DNA from: an uncultured Chloroflexota bacterium
Lineage (GTDB): Bacteria > Chloroflexota > Limnocylindria > Limnocylindrales > Limnocylindraceae
Assembly: GCA_903847005.1 (NCBI GenBank)
Contig: CAINCM010000052.1
Location: 1 to 6,495 of the forward strand
Length of the DNA: 6,495 nucleotides
Direction: 5' to 3'
The notes below the pieces were generated by a model. The model ran no database searches, had not been told where the DNA came from, and worked only from the letters and a program-made list of their open reading frames with translations. Of the stretch, positions 1 through 5,820 are shown piece after piece. Positions within the stretch are counted from its first letter, which is position 1; each line of letters starts with the position of its first letter. Position numbers and translations under genes: made by a program.

Positions 1-243
1 ATGGCCGCCGATCGCATCAATCCGGCGCTCGTTGCGCTGCAAGATGCCGCCGCGCCTGGTGTGGTGGCGCTGCTGCGTGCTGTGGTCCAGGGGGCGAAGA
101 CGGCTGGCGTCGAGGTGGGCGTCTGCGGCGAGCTTGCGGGCAGCGTGTCTGGGGCGAAGCTCCTCACCGAGATCGGCGTCTTTGAACTCTCCATGGACCC
201 TGCCGCCGTCGACGAGGTACGTGAGGGTCTCCTCGGCGCCTAA
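1..243 (+). CDS. ptsI: C-terminal fragment of phosphoenolpyruvate-protein phosphotransferase (PTS Enzyme I-like)
   Basis: The frame is open from the window edge to TAA at 241-243, so this is the last 80 residues of a longer protein. The ATG at base 1 is internal. Residues 4-7 (DRIN) resemble the DRGN motif of the PEP-binding barrel. Residues 41-47 (VCGELAG) match the Enzyme I motif holding the active-site cysteine, here C42, and ELSM at 62-65 is the usual final barrel strand. Enzyme I takes phosphate from PEP and passes it to HPr in the cytoplasmic PTS. The protein ends about 38 residues after the cysteine, while E. coli Enzyme I continues about 70, so the last helices are short or missing. 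No other frame after the stop continues the homology, so a frameshift is not evident. It could also be the Enzyme I part of a multidomain PTS protein such as a DhaM-type fusion, because the N-terminal part is outside the window. Confidence 0.8.
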   Translation: MAADRINPALVALQDAAAPGVVALLRAVVQGAKTAGVEVGVCGELAGSVSGAKLLTEIGVFELSMDPAAVDEVREGLLGA

Positions 244-323
244 AAGTGAGTCGGGTCGGTCTAACTTGTGCAGTTGCACCAATAATAGCCTCCGCTTCCT
301 AGCGTTTTGCCCATATTTGGCCC

Positions 324-352
324 TTGTTGCCACCCCTGGCTGAACGTAGGTT
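324..352 (+). promoter_or_regulatory. Candidate promoter for the purine permease gene
   Basis: TTGTTG at 324-329 and TAGGTT at 347-352 are separated by 17 bp and resemble -35 and -10 boxes. They lie in the most AT-rich part of the 244-464 gap. Transcription would start near 359 and give a leader of about 105 bases before the permease. The -35 match is weak. An overlapping TTGCCA at 327-332 is a better hexamer but sits only 14 bp from the -10. This is inference from sequence alone. Confidence 0.35.
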
Positions 353-369
353 GGTGCTGACACGACGCG

Positions 370-385
370 GGCCGCTTCGGCGGCC
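370..385 (+). other. UUCG-capped hairpin in the permease leader
   Basis: GGCCGC at 370-375 and GCGGCC at 380-385 form a perfect 6-bp stem closed by a C(UUCG)G tetraloop, an unusually stable RNA hairpin. It lies just after the predicted transcription start. No T-tract follows, so a classical terminator is unlikely. Its function is unknown. Confidence 0.5.
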
Positions 386-423
386 ACTCCAGGCGGCGCG
401 GAGGCTGTCCGGAGGTGGAGGTC

Positions 424-449
424 CGGTCGGCCGACCGAACTGATCGGCC
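424..449 (+). promoter_or_regulatory. Palindrome and alternative hairpin just upstream of the permease ribosome binding site
   Basis: Bases 424-437 (CGGTCGGCCGACCG) are a perfect 14-bp palindrome, a possible operator. Part of it, GGCCGA at 429-434, can instead pair with TCGGCC at 444-449 across a 9-base loop, ending next to the AG-rich ribosome binding site at 451-460. A further stem, CCGGA 409-413 with TCCGG 422-426, competes for the same bases. These pairings exclude one another, so either a DNA-binding site or a switching leader is possible. Neither is shown. Confidence 0.35.
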
Positions 450-464
450 TAGGGGGAGGGTTAC

Positions 465-1868
465 ATGGCAACCATTGCCAAGTACTTCCAGCTCAAGAAG
501 CGTGGCACCACGGTCGGGACGGAAGTCCGCGCCGGAGCGACCACGTTCCTTGTGATGGCGTACATCATCTTCGTCAACGCGAACTATGTCGGCGCAGGCG
601 CCGCAGGCGGCGCGATCGGCGCCGCCGGCGCCCCGAGCGCCGAGGCCATCTTCGCCGTCACCGCACTCGGCGCGGGTCTGCTCACGATCCTGATGGGTGT
701 CGTTGCAAACTATCCGTTTGCACTCGCCGCAGGAATGGGACTCAACGCCGTTGTTGCGTTCCAGCTGATCCTCGGACTCGGCCTCTCATGGGCCGAGGCG
801 ATGGCAGTGATCGTCTGGGAGGGCATCTTCATCACGATCCTGATGCTCACCGGATTCCGCAAGGCGATTCTCGAGGCGATTCCGCTCAACCTGAAGCGGG
901 CGATCGCCGTGGGCATCGGTCTCTTCCTGCTCCTCATCGGCCTGTTCGAGGCGAATGTCGTAGTCAAGTCGTTCGCCGGAACCGTGCCGCTCGGACTCTT
1001 CTCGGGAATCGGCTTCGGCGGGACGGAGGTTCCGGTTGCGGACCTCCCGCACCTGGCGATCTTCGGCGCCGGCCTGCTCACCGCACTTGCACTGATCCGC
1101 CGCCCGGGCGGCCTGCTCATCTCGATTGGCGTGGGGACCCTGGTCGCTCTCGGCCTCGGCGTCTCCTCGATTCCAAGCAGCTTCATCAGCCCGCTCGATT
1201 CATCCAACTTTGTTGGAATCGGCCAGGCGTTTGGGGCGATGTTCACCGTCTGGGAGAGTGGTGCCGGTTTCCTCGCAGTCGCCTTGGCAGTCTTCTCCAT
1301 CATGTTGAGCGACTTCTTCGATACCGCCGGAACGATGGTCGGTCTCGGCGCTCGTGCGGGCCTGCTGGACAGCAAGGGTCAGCTCCCGGGCGCCAATCGC
1401 GTGCTTCTCGTCGACTCGATTGCGGCGGCGGCGGGCGGCGCGCTCGGCGTCTCTTCGAACACCACCTACATCGAGTCGGCCGCGGGCATCAAGGAGGGTG
1501 GTCGCACCGGTCTCACCAGCGTGGTGACCGGCGCACTCTTCCTCTGCGCCGTGCTGCTCTCGCCGATCGCTGGAATCGTTCCGGCGGCGGCAACCGCTCC
1601 GGCACTCGTGATCATCGGCTATCTCATGTTCGAGGCGATCCGCGACGTCCAGTGGAAGGATGCCACCGACGGCTTCCCGATCCTTGCGACGCTGATCGTG
1701 ATGCCACTCTCGTACTCGATCACCGATGGGATCGGCGTAGGGTTCCTTACCTACGGCATCCTGAAGGTGACGTCAGGGAAGGCGAGCGACGTGAAGCCCC
1801 TCTTCTGGGTCTCCATCGCCGCATTTGTCGTCTACTTCCTGGTGAAGCTCGGCATCATCGCGGTCTGA
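465..1868 (+). CDS. AzgA-family purine (hypoxanthine/guanine/adenine) permease
   Basis: This 467-residue integral membrane protein imports purine bases, by family knowledge through proton symport across the cytoplasmic membrane. It belongs to the AzgA/GhxP/AdeP branch of the NCS2 (nucleobase-ascorbate transporter) superfamily. The N-terminal RAGATTFLVMAYIIFVN segment (22-38), the GMGLNA motif at 90-95, DFFDTAGT at 283-290, SSNTTYIESAAG at 330-341 and GGRTGLTSVVTG at 345-356 are all family signatures. D283 and E337 are the likely substrate-site carboxylates. There are about 12-14 hydrophobic segments, consistent with the NCS2 fold. The ATG at 465 is preceded by an AGGGGGAGGG ribosome binding site (451-460) at 4 bases. 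The extra Gly/Ala-rich stretch at 43-57 makes it slightly longer than many homologues. The gene stands alone behind a possibly structured leader and is followed by a strong hairpin. Which purine it prefers cannot be read from sequence. Confidence 0.93.
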   Translation: MATIAKYFQLKKRGTTVGTEVRAGATTFLVMAYIIFVNANYVGAGAAGGAIGAAGAPSAEAIFAVTALGAGLLTILMGVVANYPFALAAGMGLNAVVAFQLILGLGLSWAEAMAVIVWEGIFITILMLTGFRKAILEAIPLNLKRAIAVGIGLFLLLIGLFEANVVVKSFAGTVPLGLFSGIGFGGTEVPVADLPHLAIFGAGLLTALALIRRPGGLLISIGVGTLVALGLGVSSIPSSFISPLDSSNFVGIGQAFGAMFTVWESGAGFLAVALAVFSIMLSDFFDTAGTMVGLGARAGLLDSKGQLPGANRVLLVDSIAAAAGGALGVSSNTTYIESAAGIKEGGRTGLTSVVTGALFLCAVLLSPIAGIVPAAATAPALVIIGYLMFEAIRDVQWKDATDGFPILATLIVMPLSYSITDGIGVGFLTYGILKVTSGKASDVKPLFWVSIAAFVVYFLVKLGIIAV

Positions 1869-1891
1869 CGCGCGTACAGCCCTCGTGGGCA

Positions 1892-1926
1892 GCGACGGCC
1901 GGTCCCTTTCGGGGCCGGCCGCTCGC
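1892..1926 (+). terminator. Strong GC-rich hairpin between convergent genes, probable bidirectional terminator
   Basis: Bases 1896-1906 pair with 1911-1921 in an 11-bp stem (one G-T pair) around a TTTC loop. Four more pairs (1892-1895 with 1923-1926) follow after one bulged base. It lies 23 bp after the permease stop and about 18 bp from the stop of the convergent desaturase gene. No T-tract follows on either strand, so it would be the U-poor type proposed for high-GC bacteria. A weaker stem, 1930-1934 with 1941-1945, lies beside it and touches the desaturase stop. Confidence 0.65.
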
Positions 1927-1944
1927 GTTGACGACGCTCTTCGT

Positions 1945-3522
1945 CTAGGAGATCTGCCCCGCCTCACTCGGCGGGAGAGGGAGACCGAGGCGCTGCAGGA
2001 TCGTGCGGCTGGCGATGTATCCGGAGAGCATCACGAGCGGAATCCCACCGCCCGGCTGGGTGCCCCCACCGGCGAAGAAGGCGTTGGCAAGGTCTGGCGA
2101 AGCGTTCCCCGGGCGGAAGTAGGCGCTCTGGAAGAAGCTCGCAGCCAACGCAAAGATGGAACCGTCGTGACAGTGCTGTTCGCGCTCGAACTCGAGTGGA
2201 GTCCAGTCGGCTTGCTCTTCGATCTCTTCGGGTCTCAGACCGGTCCGCTCGCAGACGCGCTTGATCGTTGCGGCACGGTACTCGTCGCGGTGCTCTTCCC
2301 ACCAACGTCGGTCTTTGAGCGGGGGAACCGGAGTGAGCACATACAGCGCGCTTCGCCCGTCTAGCCGCGCGGTTGGATCTGTGGCGGCAACGTGCTGGAT
2401 GTAGAGCGTTGGGTCGCCGCTCGGCACGGCCGAGACGATGATCCGATCGAGCTCCTCATGCGGGTTCTCTGGGTGCCAGACGGTGTGATGGGCAAGCTCT
2501 GGAAACGTGCGCTTCACTCCAAGGTGCAAGATGTATGCGCTCGAAGACGGCACGATGCGCTTGAATCGGTGTCGGGAGAGGGCGCCGAGGTGCTCCTCGC
2601 CGATCAGATCGCGATTGGCGTGGACGATGTCGGCGTTGAAGAGCACCGCATCCGCTTCCAGGCGCTCCTCACCAGGCTGGTTCGGGGCGGCAGGGCCCGC
2701 ACCGAGCGCACGCGGTTGTGCGCTTCGTGGCGCGATCCGGATCGCACGGATGCGCTTGTCTGAGACGAGGCTCCCGATGGCGTCCGTGCCGTAGCGGAAC
2801 TCCACGCCGAGCCGTCGAGCGAGTCGCTCCATGGCGAGTGGCGCCTCATGCATGCCGCCCTGCGGATGCCATGTCCCGAACTTGGCCTCGATATACGGAA
2901 TGGAGAGGAAGGCGCCGGGGACGCTCTGCGGCGTCGAGCCGAGATAGATGGACTTGTATCGCATGACGTGGCGGATGCGCTCGTCATGGAAGGTCTTGTC
3001 GATGCGGCGACTGTACGGCGTCGCGGCGTCGAGTCGAAGGCCCGCAAGCCACGAACGAGGTGCGAGGAGGCTGAGGGGGCTGAGCGTCTGCCGGAAGAAC
3101 GTCTGATCCAGTTCGCGCCAGAGCCTTTCGCCGCGTCGCATGAAGGCGGGGATCCCCGCGGCATCACGCGGATCGAGCGCGCCGAAACTCGCAGCGAGCC
3201 TTCCCAGATCGCTTGAGGTCTCCAGCACGCTGCCGTCTGCAAAGTGGGTTCGTGATGCCGGCTCGACGGGGAGGAGTGTCAGGTCGGTGCTGCGCGTTGC
3301 GTCGGCGGCCGACCAGAGCTGGTCGAAGAGTTCGGGGAGGGTGAAGATGGTGGGACCGCTGTCCCAACGATACGGACCGATCTCGCGACGTCCCATCTTG
3401 CCGCCCGGACGCGTGCCGCGTTCCACCACGGTGACGTGGACTCCGGCGGCGGCGAGACGGATGGCACTGGCGAGGCCGGCGAGTCCGGCACCTACGACGA
3501 CGACCCGCTTCTTGCTGCTCAC
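1945..3522 (-). CDS. CrtI/CrtD-family carotenoid desaturase (phytoene desaturase-like FAD oxidoreductase)
   Basis: This 525-residue FAD-dependent flavoprotein introduces double bonds into carotenoids at the membrane surface. The N-terminal dinucleotide-binding motif is complete: GAGLAG at 11-16 and the ribose-binding E34, then RPGGKMG at 38-44. The substrate-side motif WDSGPTIFTLP at 53-63 and the C-terminal FAD motif GGGTQPGGGIP at 485-495 are typical of the CrtI/CrtD/CrtN family. The GTG start at 3522 shares GTGA with the stop of the upstream prenyltransferase, which indicates translational coupling and one operon. The neighbour suggests a CrtD-like 3,4-desaturase acting on elongated lycopene, as in the haloarchaeal crtD-lyeJ-cruF cluster. 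Ordinary CrtI phytoene desaturase is equally allowed by the motifs. An Ala/Pro-rich stretch at about 265-286 looks like an inserted loop and explains the slightly large size. Confidence 0.88.
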   Translation of the reverse strand: MSSKKRVVVVGAGLAGLASAIRLAAAGVHVTVVERGTRPGGKMGRREIGPYRWDSGPTIFTLPELFDQLWSAADATRSTDLTLLPVEPASRTHFADGSVLETSSDLGRLAASFGALDPRDAAGIPAFMRRGERLWRELDQTFFRQTLSPLSLLAPRSWLAGLRLDAATPYSRRIDKTFHDERIRHVMRYKSIYLGSTPQSVPGAFLSIPYIEAKFGTWHPQGGMHEAPLAMERLARRLGVEFRYGTDAIGSLVSDKRIRAIRIAPRSAQPRALGAGPAAPNQPGEERLEADAVLFNADIVHANRDLIGEEHLGALSRHRFKRIVPSSSAYILHLGVKRTFPELAHHTVWHPENPHEELDRIIVSAVPSGDPTLYIQHVAATDPTARLDGRSALYVLTPVPPLKDRRWWEEHRDEYRAATIKRVCERTGLRPEEIEEQADWTPLEFEREQHCHDGSIFALAASFFQSAYFRPGNASPDLANAFFAGGGTQPGGGIPLVMLSGYIASRTILQRLGLPLPPSEAGQIS

Positions 3523-4457
3523 AACGCGCGGCGGGCGCGGAGTGCGGATCGGCCGACGGATGCCCCCAGCGCGATCAGGGTGCCGACGATTGCGGTCGCA
3601 CCGGCAGCCACCGCCGATTCGAATGGGACCTGGAGCATCACTAGCATGGTGATGGCCGCGCCGATCACCACGTTGGTGATCAGAAAGAGCCGGTAGAGGC
3701 GTCGCCCTGCCTCGCCGGTTGCATCGCGACCGATCAGGGAGAGCGAAAGGTACGGCAGGGCCAGCGTGGCGGCGAGCGGCGTCCCCGCAACGCTCGCAGC
3801 GCCGGCGCCGACGAGTACGAACCAGGCGGCGGAGAAGATCGCGGTGTTGCGACGCCCGAGCAGGACGGCGATGGTGCGCACCTGAGCGGCGGCGTCCTCA
3901 TCGCGGTCGGTGATGGTGGTGAGGGCATGTGCGCCGATCCCCCAGGCGGCAAAGACGAGTACCGACGGTGCCACGAGGTCGACGCCACCCGCGGCGTGGA
4001 TCCCGATCTGGAGTGGGATCGCATAGAGGACGTTGGTGAGCGAATCGAGGACAGGTCTCCCCTTGAGTCGCGTAGGCGGCGCGTTGTAGGCGGCAGAGAG
4101 GATCAAGAGGAGGCCGAGCGAGACGAGGGTGAGCGGCGGGAACCCCGTTGCGGTGAAGAGCAAGAACGGGGCGAGCAGCAGGGTGCTCATGATTGCGTGC
4201 TTCGCAAGGAGCGGCTTCGGCGTGAGCGCACCCTCGACGCCTCCTTTCCGTGGATTGCGCGCATCGGTTTCGAAGTCGAAGTAGTCGTTCGGCGCATGCA
4301 GGAAGTAGTTGTATGGGAAGAGGAGGAGTGCGAAGAGGACAAGATCGCTTGGCACAAGGGAACCGCGCGTCGCGAGGATTCCCCAGAGGAGTGGCATCGA
4401 CGTGTTCAGCCAGAGGAGTGGCCTCGAGATCTCGATCGCTTTGATCAGGCTCTTCAT
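3519..4457 (-). CDS. UbiA-family prenyltransferase, probable lycopene elongase (C50 carotenoid synthesis)
   Basis: This 312-residue membrane protein has about eight to nine hydrophobic helices. The first Asp-rich motif, NDYFDFETD at 57-65, is followed directly by ARNPRKGG (66-73), an extension I associate with lycopene elongases (CrtEb, LbtBC, LyeJ) rather than with ubiquinone or menaquinone enzymes. The second motif is TDRDED at 183-188, followed by RTIAVLLG at 194-201. YNAPPTRLKGRPVLD at 124-138 is a general UbiA signature. Such enzymes add C5 prenyl units from dimethylallyl diphosphate to the ends of lycopene, with Mg2+ held by the Asp-rich motifs. The frame is open up to 4613, but the ATG at 4457 is chosen: upstream residues are basic and low-complexity, and a TACGAT -10 box lies exactly six bases before this ATG. 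The GGAGG next to the ATG is too close to work as a ribosome binding site. It is first in the operon with the desaturase. A digeranylgeranyl- or chlorophyll-type UbiA paralogue is the main alternative. Confidence 0.82.
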   Translation of the reverse strand: MKSLIKAIEISRPLLWLNTSMPLLWGILATRGSLVPSDLVLFALLLFPYNYFLHAPNDYFDFETDARNPRKGGVEGALTPKPLLAKHAIMSTLLLAPFLLFTATGFPPLTLVSLGLLLILSAAYNAPPTRLKGRPVLDSLTNVLYAIPLQIGIHAAGGVDLVAPSVLVFAAWGIGAHALTTITDRDEDAAAQVRTIAVLLGRRNTAIFSAAWFVLVGAGAASVAGTPLAATLALPYLSLSLIGRDATGEAGRRLYRLFLITNVVIGAAITMLVMLQVPFESAVAAGATAIVGTLIALGASVGRSALRARRAL

Positions 4458-4463
4458 GCCTCC

Positions 4464-4469
4464 ATCGTA
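4464..4469 (-). promoter_or_regulatory. -10 box for leaderless transcription of the carotenoid operon
   Basis: On the minus strand TACGAT is followed by exactly six bases (GGAGGC) and then the ATG at 4457. With the usual spacing the transcript would begin at the A of the start codon, giving a leaderless mRNA. No convincing -35 box is seen. With a 17-bp spacer it would lie at 4487-4492. Confidence 0.5.
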
Positions 4470-4480
4470 GGGGAGCGGGC

Positions 4481-4486
4481 TACACT
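4481..4486 (+). promoter_or_regulatory. -10 box upstream of the leader ORF and J-domain gene
   Basis: TACACT is followed by exactly six bases (TAGCCG) and then ATG at 4493, so transcription would start at or near that A. It lies only 11 bp from the -10 box of the divergent carotenoid operon. No clear -35 box is visible. Confidence 0.45.
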
Positions 4487-4492
4487 TAGCCG

Positions 4493-4519
4493 ATGAGCAG
4501 CGCGAGGCGATCCAAGTGA
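4493..4519 (+). CDS. Possible 8-aa leader peptide overlapping the J-domain gene
   Basis: ATG at 4493 opens an 8-codon frame (MSSARRSK) ending in TGA at 4517-4519. The stop overlaps the GTG start of the next gene as GTGA. The ATG sits six bases after a TACACT -10 box, so it would be read from a leaderless mRNA. The ribosome binding site of the J-domain gene (GAGG, 4504-4507) lies inside this frame. A ribosome ending here could reinitiate at the GTG. The ATG may instead be a chance codon in a 23-base leader. It is too short for coding statistics to help. Confidence 0.35.
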   Translation: MSSARRSK

Positions 4520-5223
4520 GGCGAGTGGCGCGAAGCCCGCACGAAGTGCTCGGCCTTTCGCCCGGCGCATCTGCCGAGGAGATTCGGTCTGCGCGGCGCA
4601 GCCTTGCCCGCACGCATCACCCGGACAACTTCTCGGACGATGCGGCGGGTGCGCGCAAGGCGACGCGCGAGATGGCACTGATCAATGCCGCGGTAGAGGC
4701 GCTGCTGGCCGAGGCGTGGGCGACCGAAGACCCTGCGGCGACACCCGTCCCACGCGGCGGACACCGCCCCGAAGCCCCGGTGACGGGGCGCGTGGAGTTT
4801 GCTCAACCACCGCAATTCAATGCGCGCACGAGCGAGGCAACCAGCGTCAACTGGAGGCCGGAGGCGGTCTGGCCAGCGCGTCCCCTCCGGGAAGAGGGTC
4901 GGCCGCGCGTCGGGACTCCTGCGGGCCCGGTGCGACGCCGCGTCGACCCAGAGGCAGCCGCGCGACCACGGATTTCGCTGGAGGCAGCGCGAGCGGTGCG
5001 CTTCACCTTCGGTCGGTATGCGGGGGCCACCGTCGATGCGGTCGGCAGGCGCGATCCGGGCTACCTCGCCTGGTGCGTAGACAACGTGCGTCGCGATCCG
5101 CTGCTGGCGCAGGCGGCCGACTGCGTGCTCGACCATCTTGCGAAGGAGTTCGGCGTGCAGCGTCCGGCGCGTGGGAGCCTCTTCCGACCGTCGCCGGTCT
5201 CGTTCGATGGAGGCGCAGACTGA
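4516..5223 (+). CDS. J-domain protein with an exonuclease-X-like C-terminal domain
   Basis: This 235-residue cytoplasmic protein has three parts. Residues 6-65 form a J domain: SPHEVLGLSPGASAEEI (7-23), the HPD motif at 35-37 that stimulates DnaK/Hsp70 ATPase, and a third helix around 54-65. Residues about 70-150 are a Pro/Arg/Ala-rich, probably disordered linker. Residues about 160-212 contain FTFGRYAGATVDAV and DPGYLAWCVDN, resembling the small domain found at the C-terminus of exodeoxyribonuclease-X-like proteins (F-G-K/R-Y-x-G-x-T ... DPxYLxW). There is no Gly/Phe region, zinc finger or DnaJ C-terminal domain, so this is a class C J protein. The nuclease catalytic domain is also absent. 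GTG at 4516 is chosen because GAGG (4504-4507) lies eight bases before it. GTG at 4525 is the alternative. The stop overlaps the lipoprotein start in TGATG. Its client and function are unknown. Confidence 0.75.
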   Translation: MRRVARSPHEVLGLSPGASAEEIRSARRSLARTHHPDNFSDDAAGARKATREMALINAAVEALLAEAWATEDPAATPVPRGGHRPEAPVTGRVEFAQPPQFNARTSEATSVNWRPEAVWPARPLREEGRPRVGTPAGPVRRRVDPEAAARPRISLEAARAVRFTFGRYAGATVDAVGRRDPGYLAWCVDNVRRDPLLAQAADCVLDHLAKEFGVQRPARGSLFRPSPVSFDGGAD

Positions 5224-5810
5224 TGTCACGCGCGCTCGCCGCCCTCGTGCTTACCGGCTCGATCGCAGCCGCCGCATGTGCGCCGAGCGCGCCGCCTGAC
5301 GGTTCGCTGCCGTGCGATCCATCCATCGATGTGCAACGCGCCGCAGGTTTCGATCTCGCGCTCGAGGCGTCGCTTCCGCTCGCCGCATTCGCGGAGACAC
5401 CGAGCACGGTCGACTCAGGTCGCGAGTGTTCGGAGAAGCGGCTCGGACCACTCTGGGGATCTGGGCTGCGCGAGCTCCGCTCAGCGGGGGCGATCTTCGA
5501 GCGGGAGAACCTCACTGGGTTCTCTGTGGTGACATATCAAGGCGTCGGCCTCACCCTCGACGCACTGGCCTACGCCTTCGAGCGCGGTGCTGCAACAGGA
5601 CGGAAGACGCAGGATATCCGCATCGAGTCTGCGCCCGTGGGCACATGGGAGGGGAGTCGGATGACGCTGCTGAACGGGGACAGGCGGCAAGTGATCGTTC
5701 TCTTTCAGGTGGACGGCGAAGTCGATCAGGTCCGCGGACTGCTCACCTCTGATCTTTCAAACGAAGAGATCGAAAGCCTCCTCGCCCGATACGAGGCCGC
5801 ACTCCGCTAG
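5223..5810 (+). CDS. Small predicted lipoprotein or secreted protein, family not recognised
   Basis: The 195-residue product starts at ATG 5223, which shares its A with the stop of the J-domain gene (TGATG), so the two are translationally coupled. The frame is open further upstream, but those residues are the shadow of the J-domain gene. An arginine at position 3, a hydrophobic stretch at 4-18 and AAAC at 16-19 look like a signal peptide with a lipobox. The -3 residue is alanine rather than leucine, so C19 lipidation is likely but not certain, and a plain Sec signal is possible. C31 and C69 could form a disulfide outside the cytoplasm. The rest is a soluble mixed alpha/beta sequence with an acidic C-terminal helix (about 178-193). 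I do not recognise the family. Co-transcription with a J-domain gene gives no clear function. Confidence 0.75.
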   Translation: MSRALAALVLTGSIAAAACAPSAPPDGSLPCDPSIDVQRAAGFDLALEASLPLAAFAETPSTVDSGRECSEKRLGPLWGSGLRELRSAGAIFERENLTGFSVVTYQGVGLTLDALAYAFERGAATGRKTQDIRIESAPVGTWEGSRMTLLNGDRRQVIVLFQVDGEVDQVRGLLTSDLSNEEIESLLARYEAALR

Positions 5811-5820
5811 CGCAGCGCTA
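5808..5820. terminator. Palindrome containing both convergent stop codons
   Basis: TAGCGC-A-GCGCTA is a perfect inverted repeat. Its left end is the TAG stop of the lipoprotein gene (5808-5810). Its right end is the TAG stop of thioredoxin on the other strand (5818-5820). CCGC at 5804-5807 and GCGG at 5825-5828 can extend the stem past a 4-base bulge. It may act as a compact bidirectional terminator, but there is no T-tract and the stem is short. Confidence 0.35.

Noticed and set aside
265..285. Terminator hairpin after the Enzyme I-like gene (GTGC...GCAC)
   Set aside because: The stem is only four pairs with no T-tract, so it is too weak to call.
244..464. Purine riboswitch before the permease
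   Set aside because: The conserved core and three-way junction pattern of the known purine riboswitch is not visible. Only unrelated GC-rich dyads are seen.
710..1375. Long open frame on the minus strand inside the purine permease gene
   Set aside because: It is the antisense shadow of a clear membrane-protein gene. Its product is Pro/Arg/Ser-rich low-complexity sequence with no recognisable domain, as expected in high-GC DNA.
788..1948. 386-codon plus-strand frame overlapping the permease
   Set aside because: The translation is dominated by Arg, Gly and Pro and lies out of frame over a gene with strong family motifs. It has no ribosome binding site or domain.
1885..3216. Several plus-strand frames opposite the desaturase gene (for example 1885-2364, 2392-2763, 2848-3216)
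   Set aside because: All are antisense shadows without domains or ribosome binding sites. The minus-strand desaturase explains the codon pattern.
4458..4613. N-terminal extension of the prenyltransferase up to an ATG at 4613
   Set aside because: The extra 52 residues are basic and low-complexity and overlap the J-domain gene on the other strand. The conserved family start and the -10 box support 4457.
4716..5222. Upstream extension of the lipoprotein frame
   Set aside because: These codons lie out of frame over the J-domain gene. ATG 5223 gives a signal peptide and a TGATG overlap.
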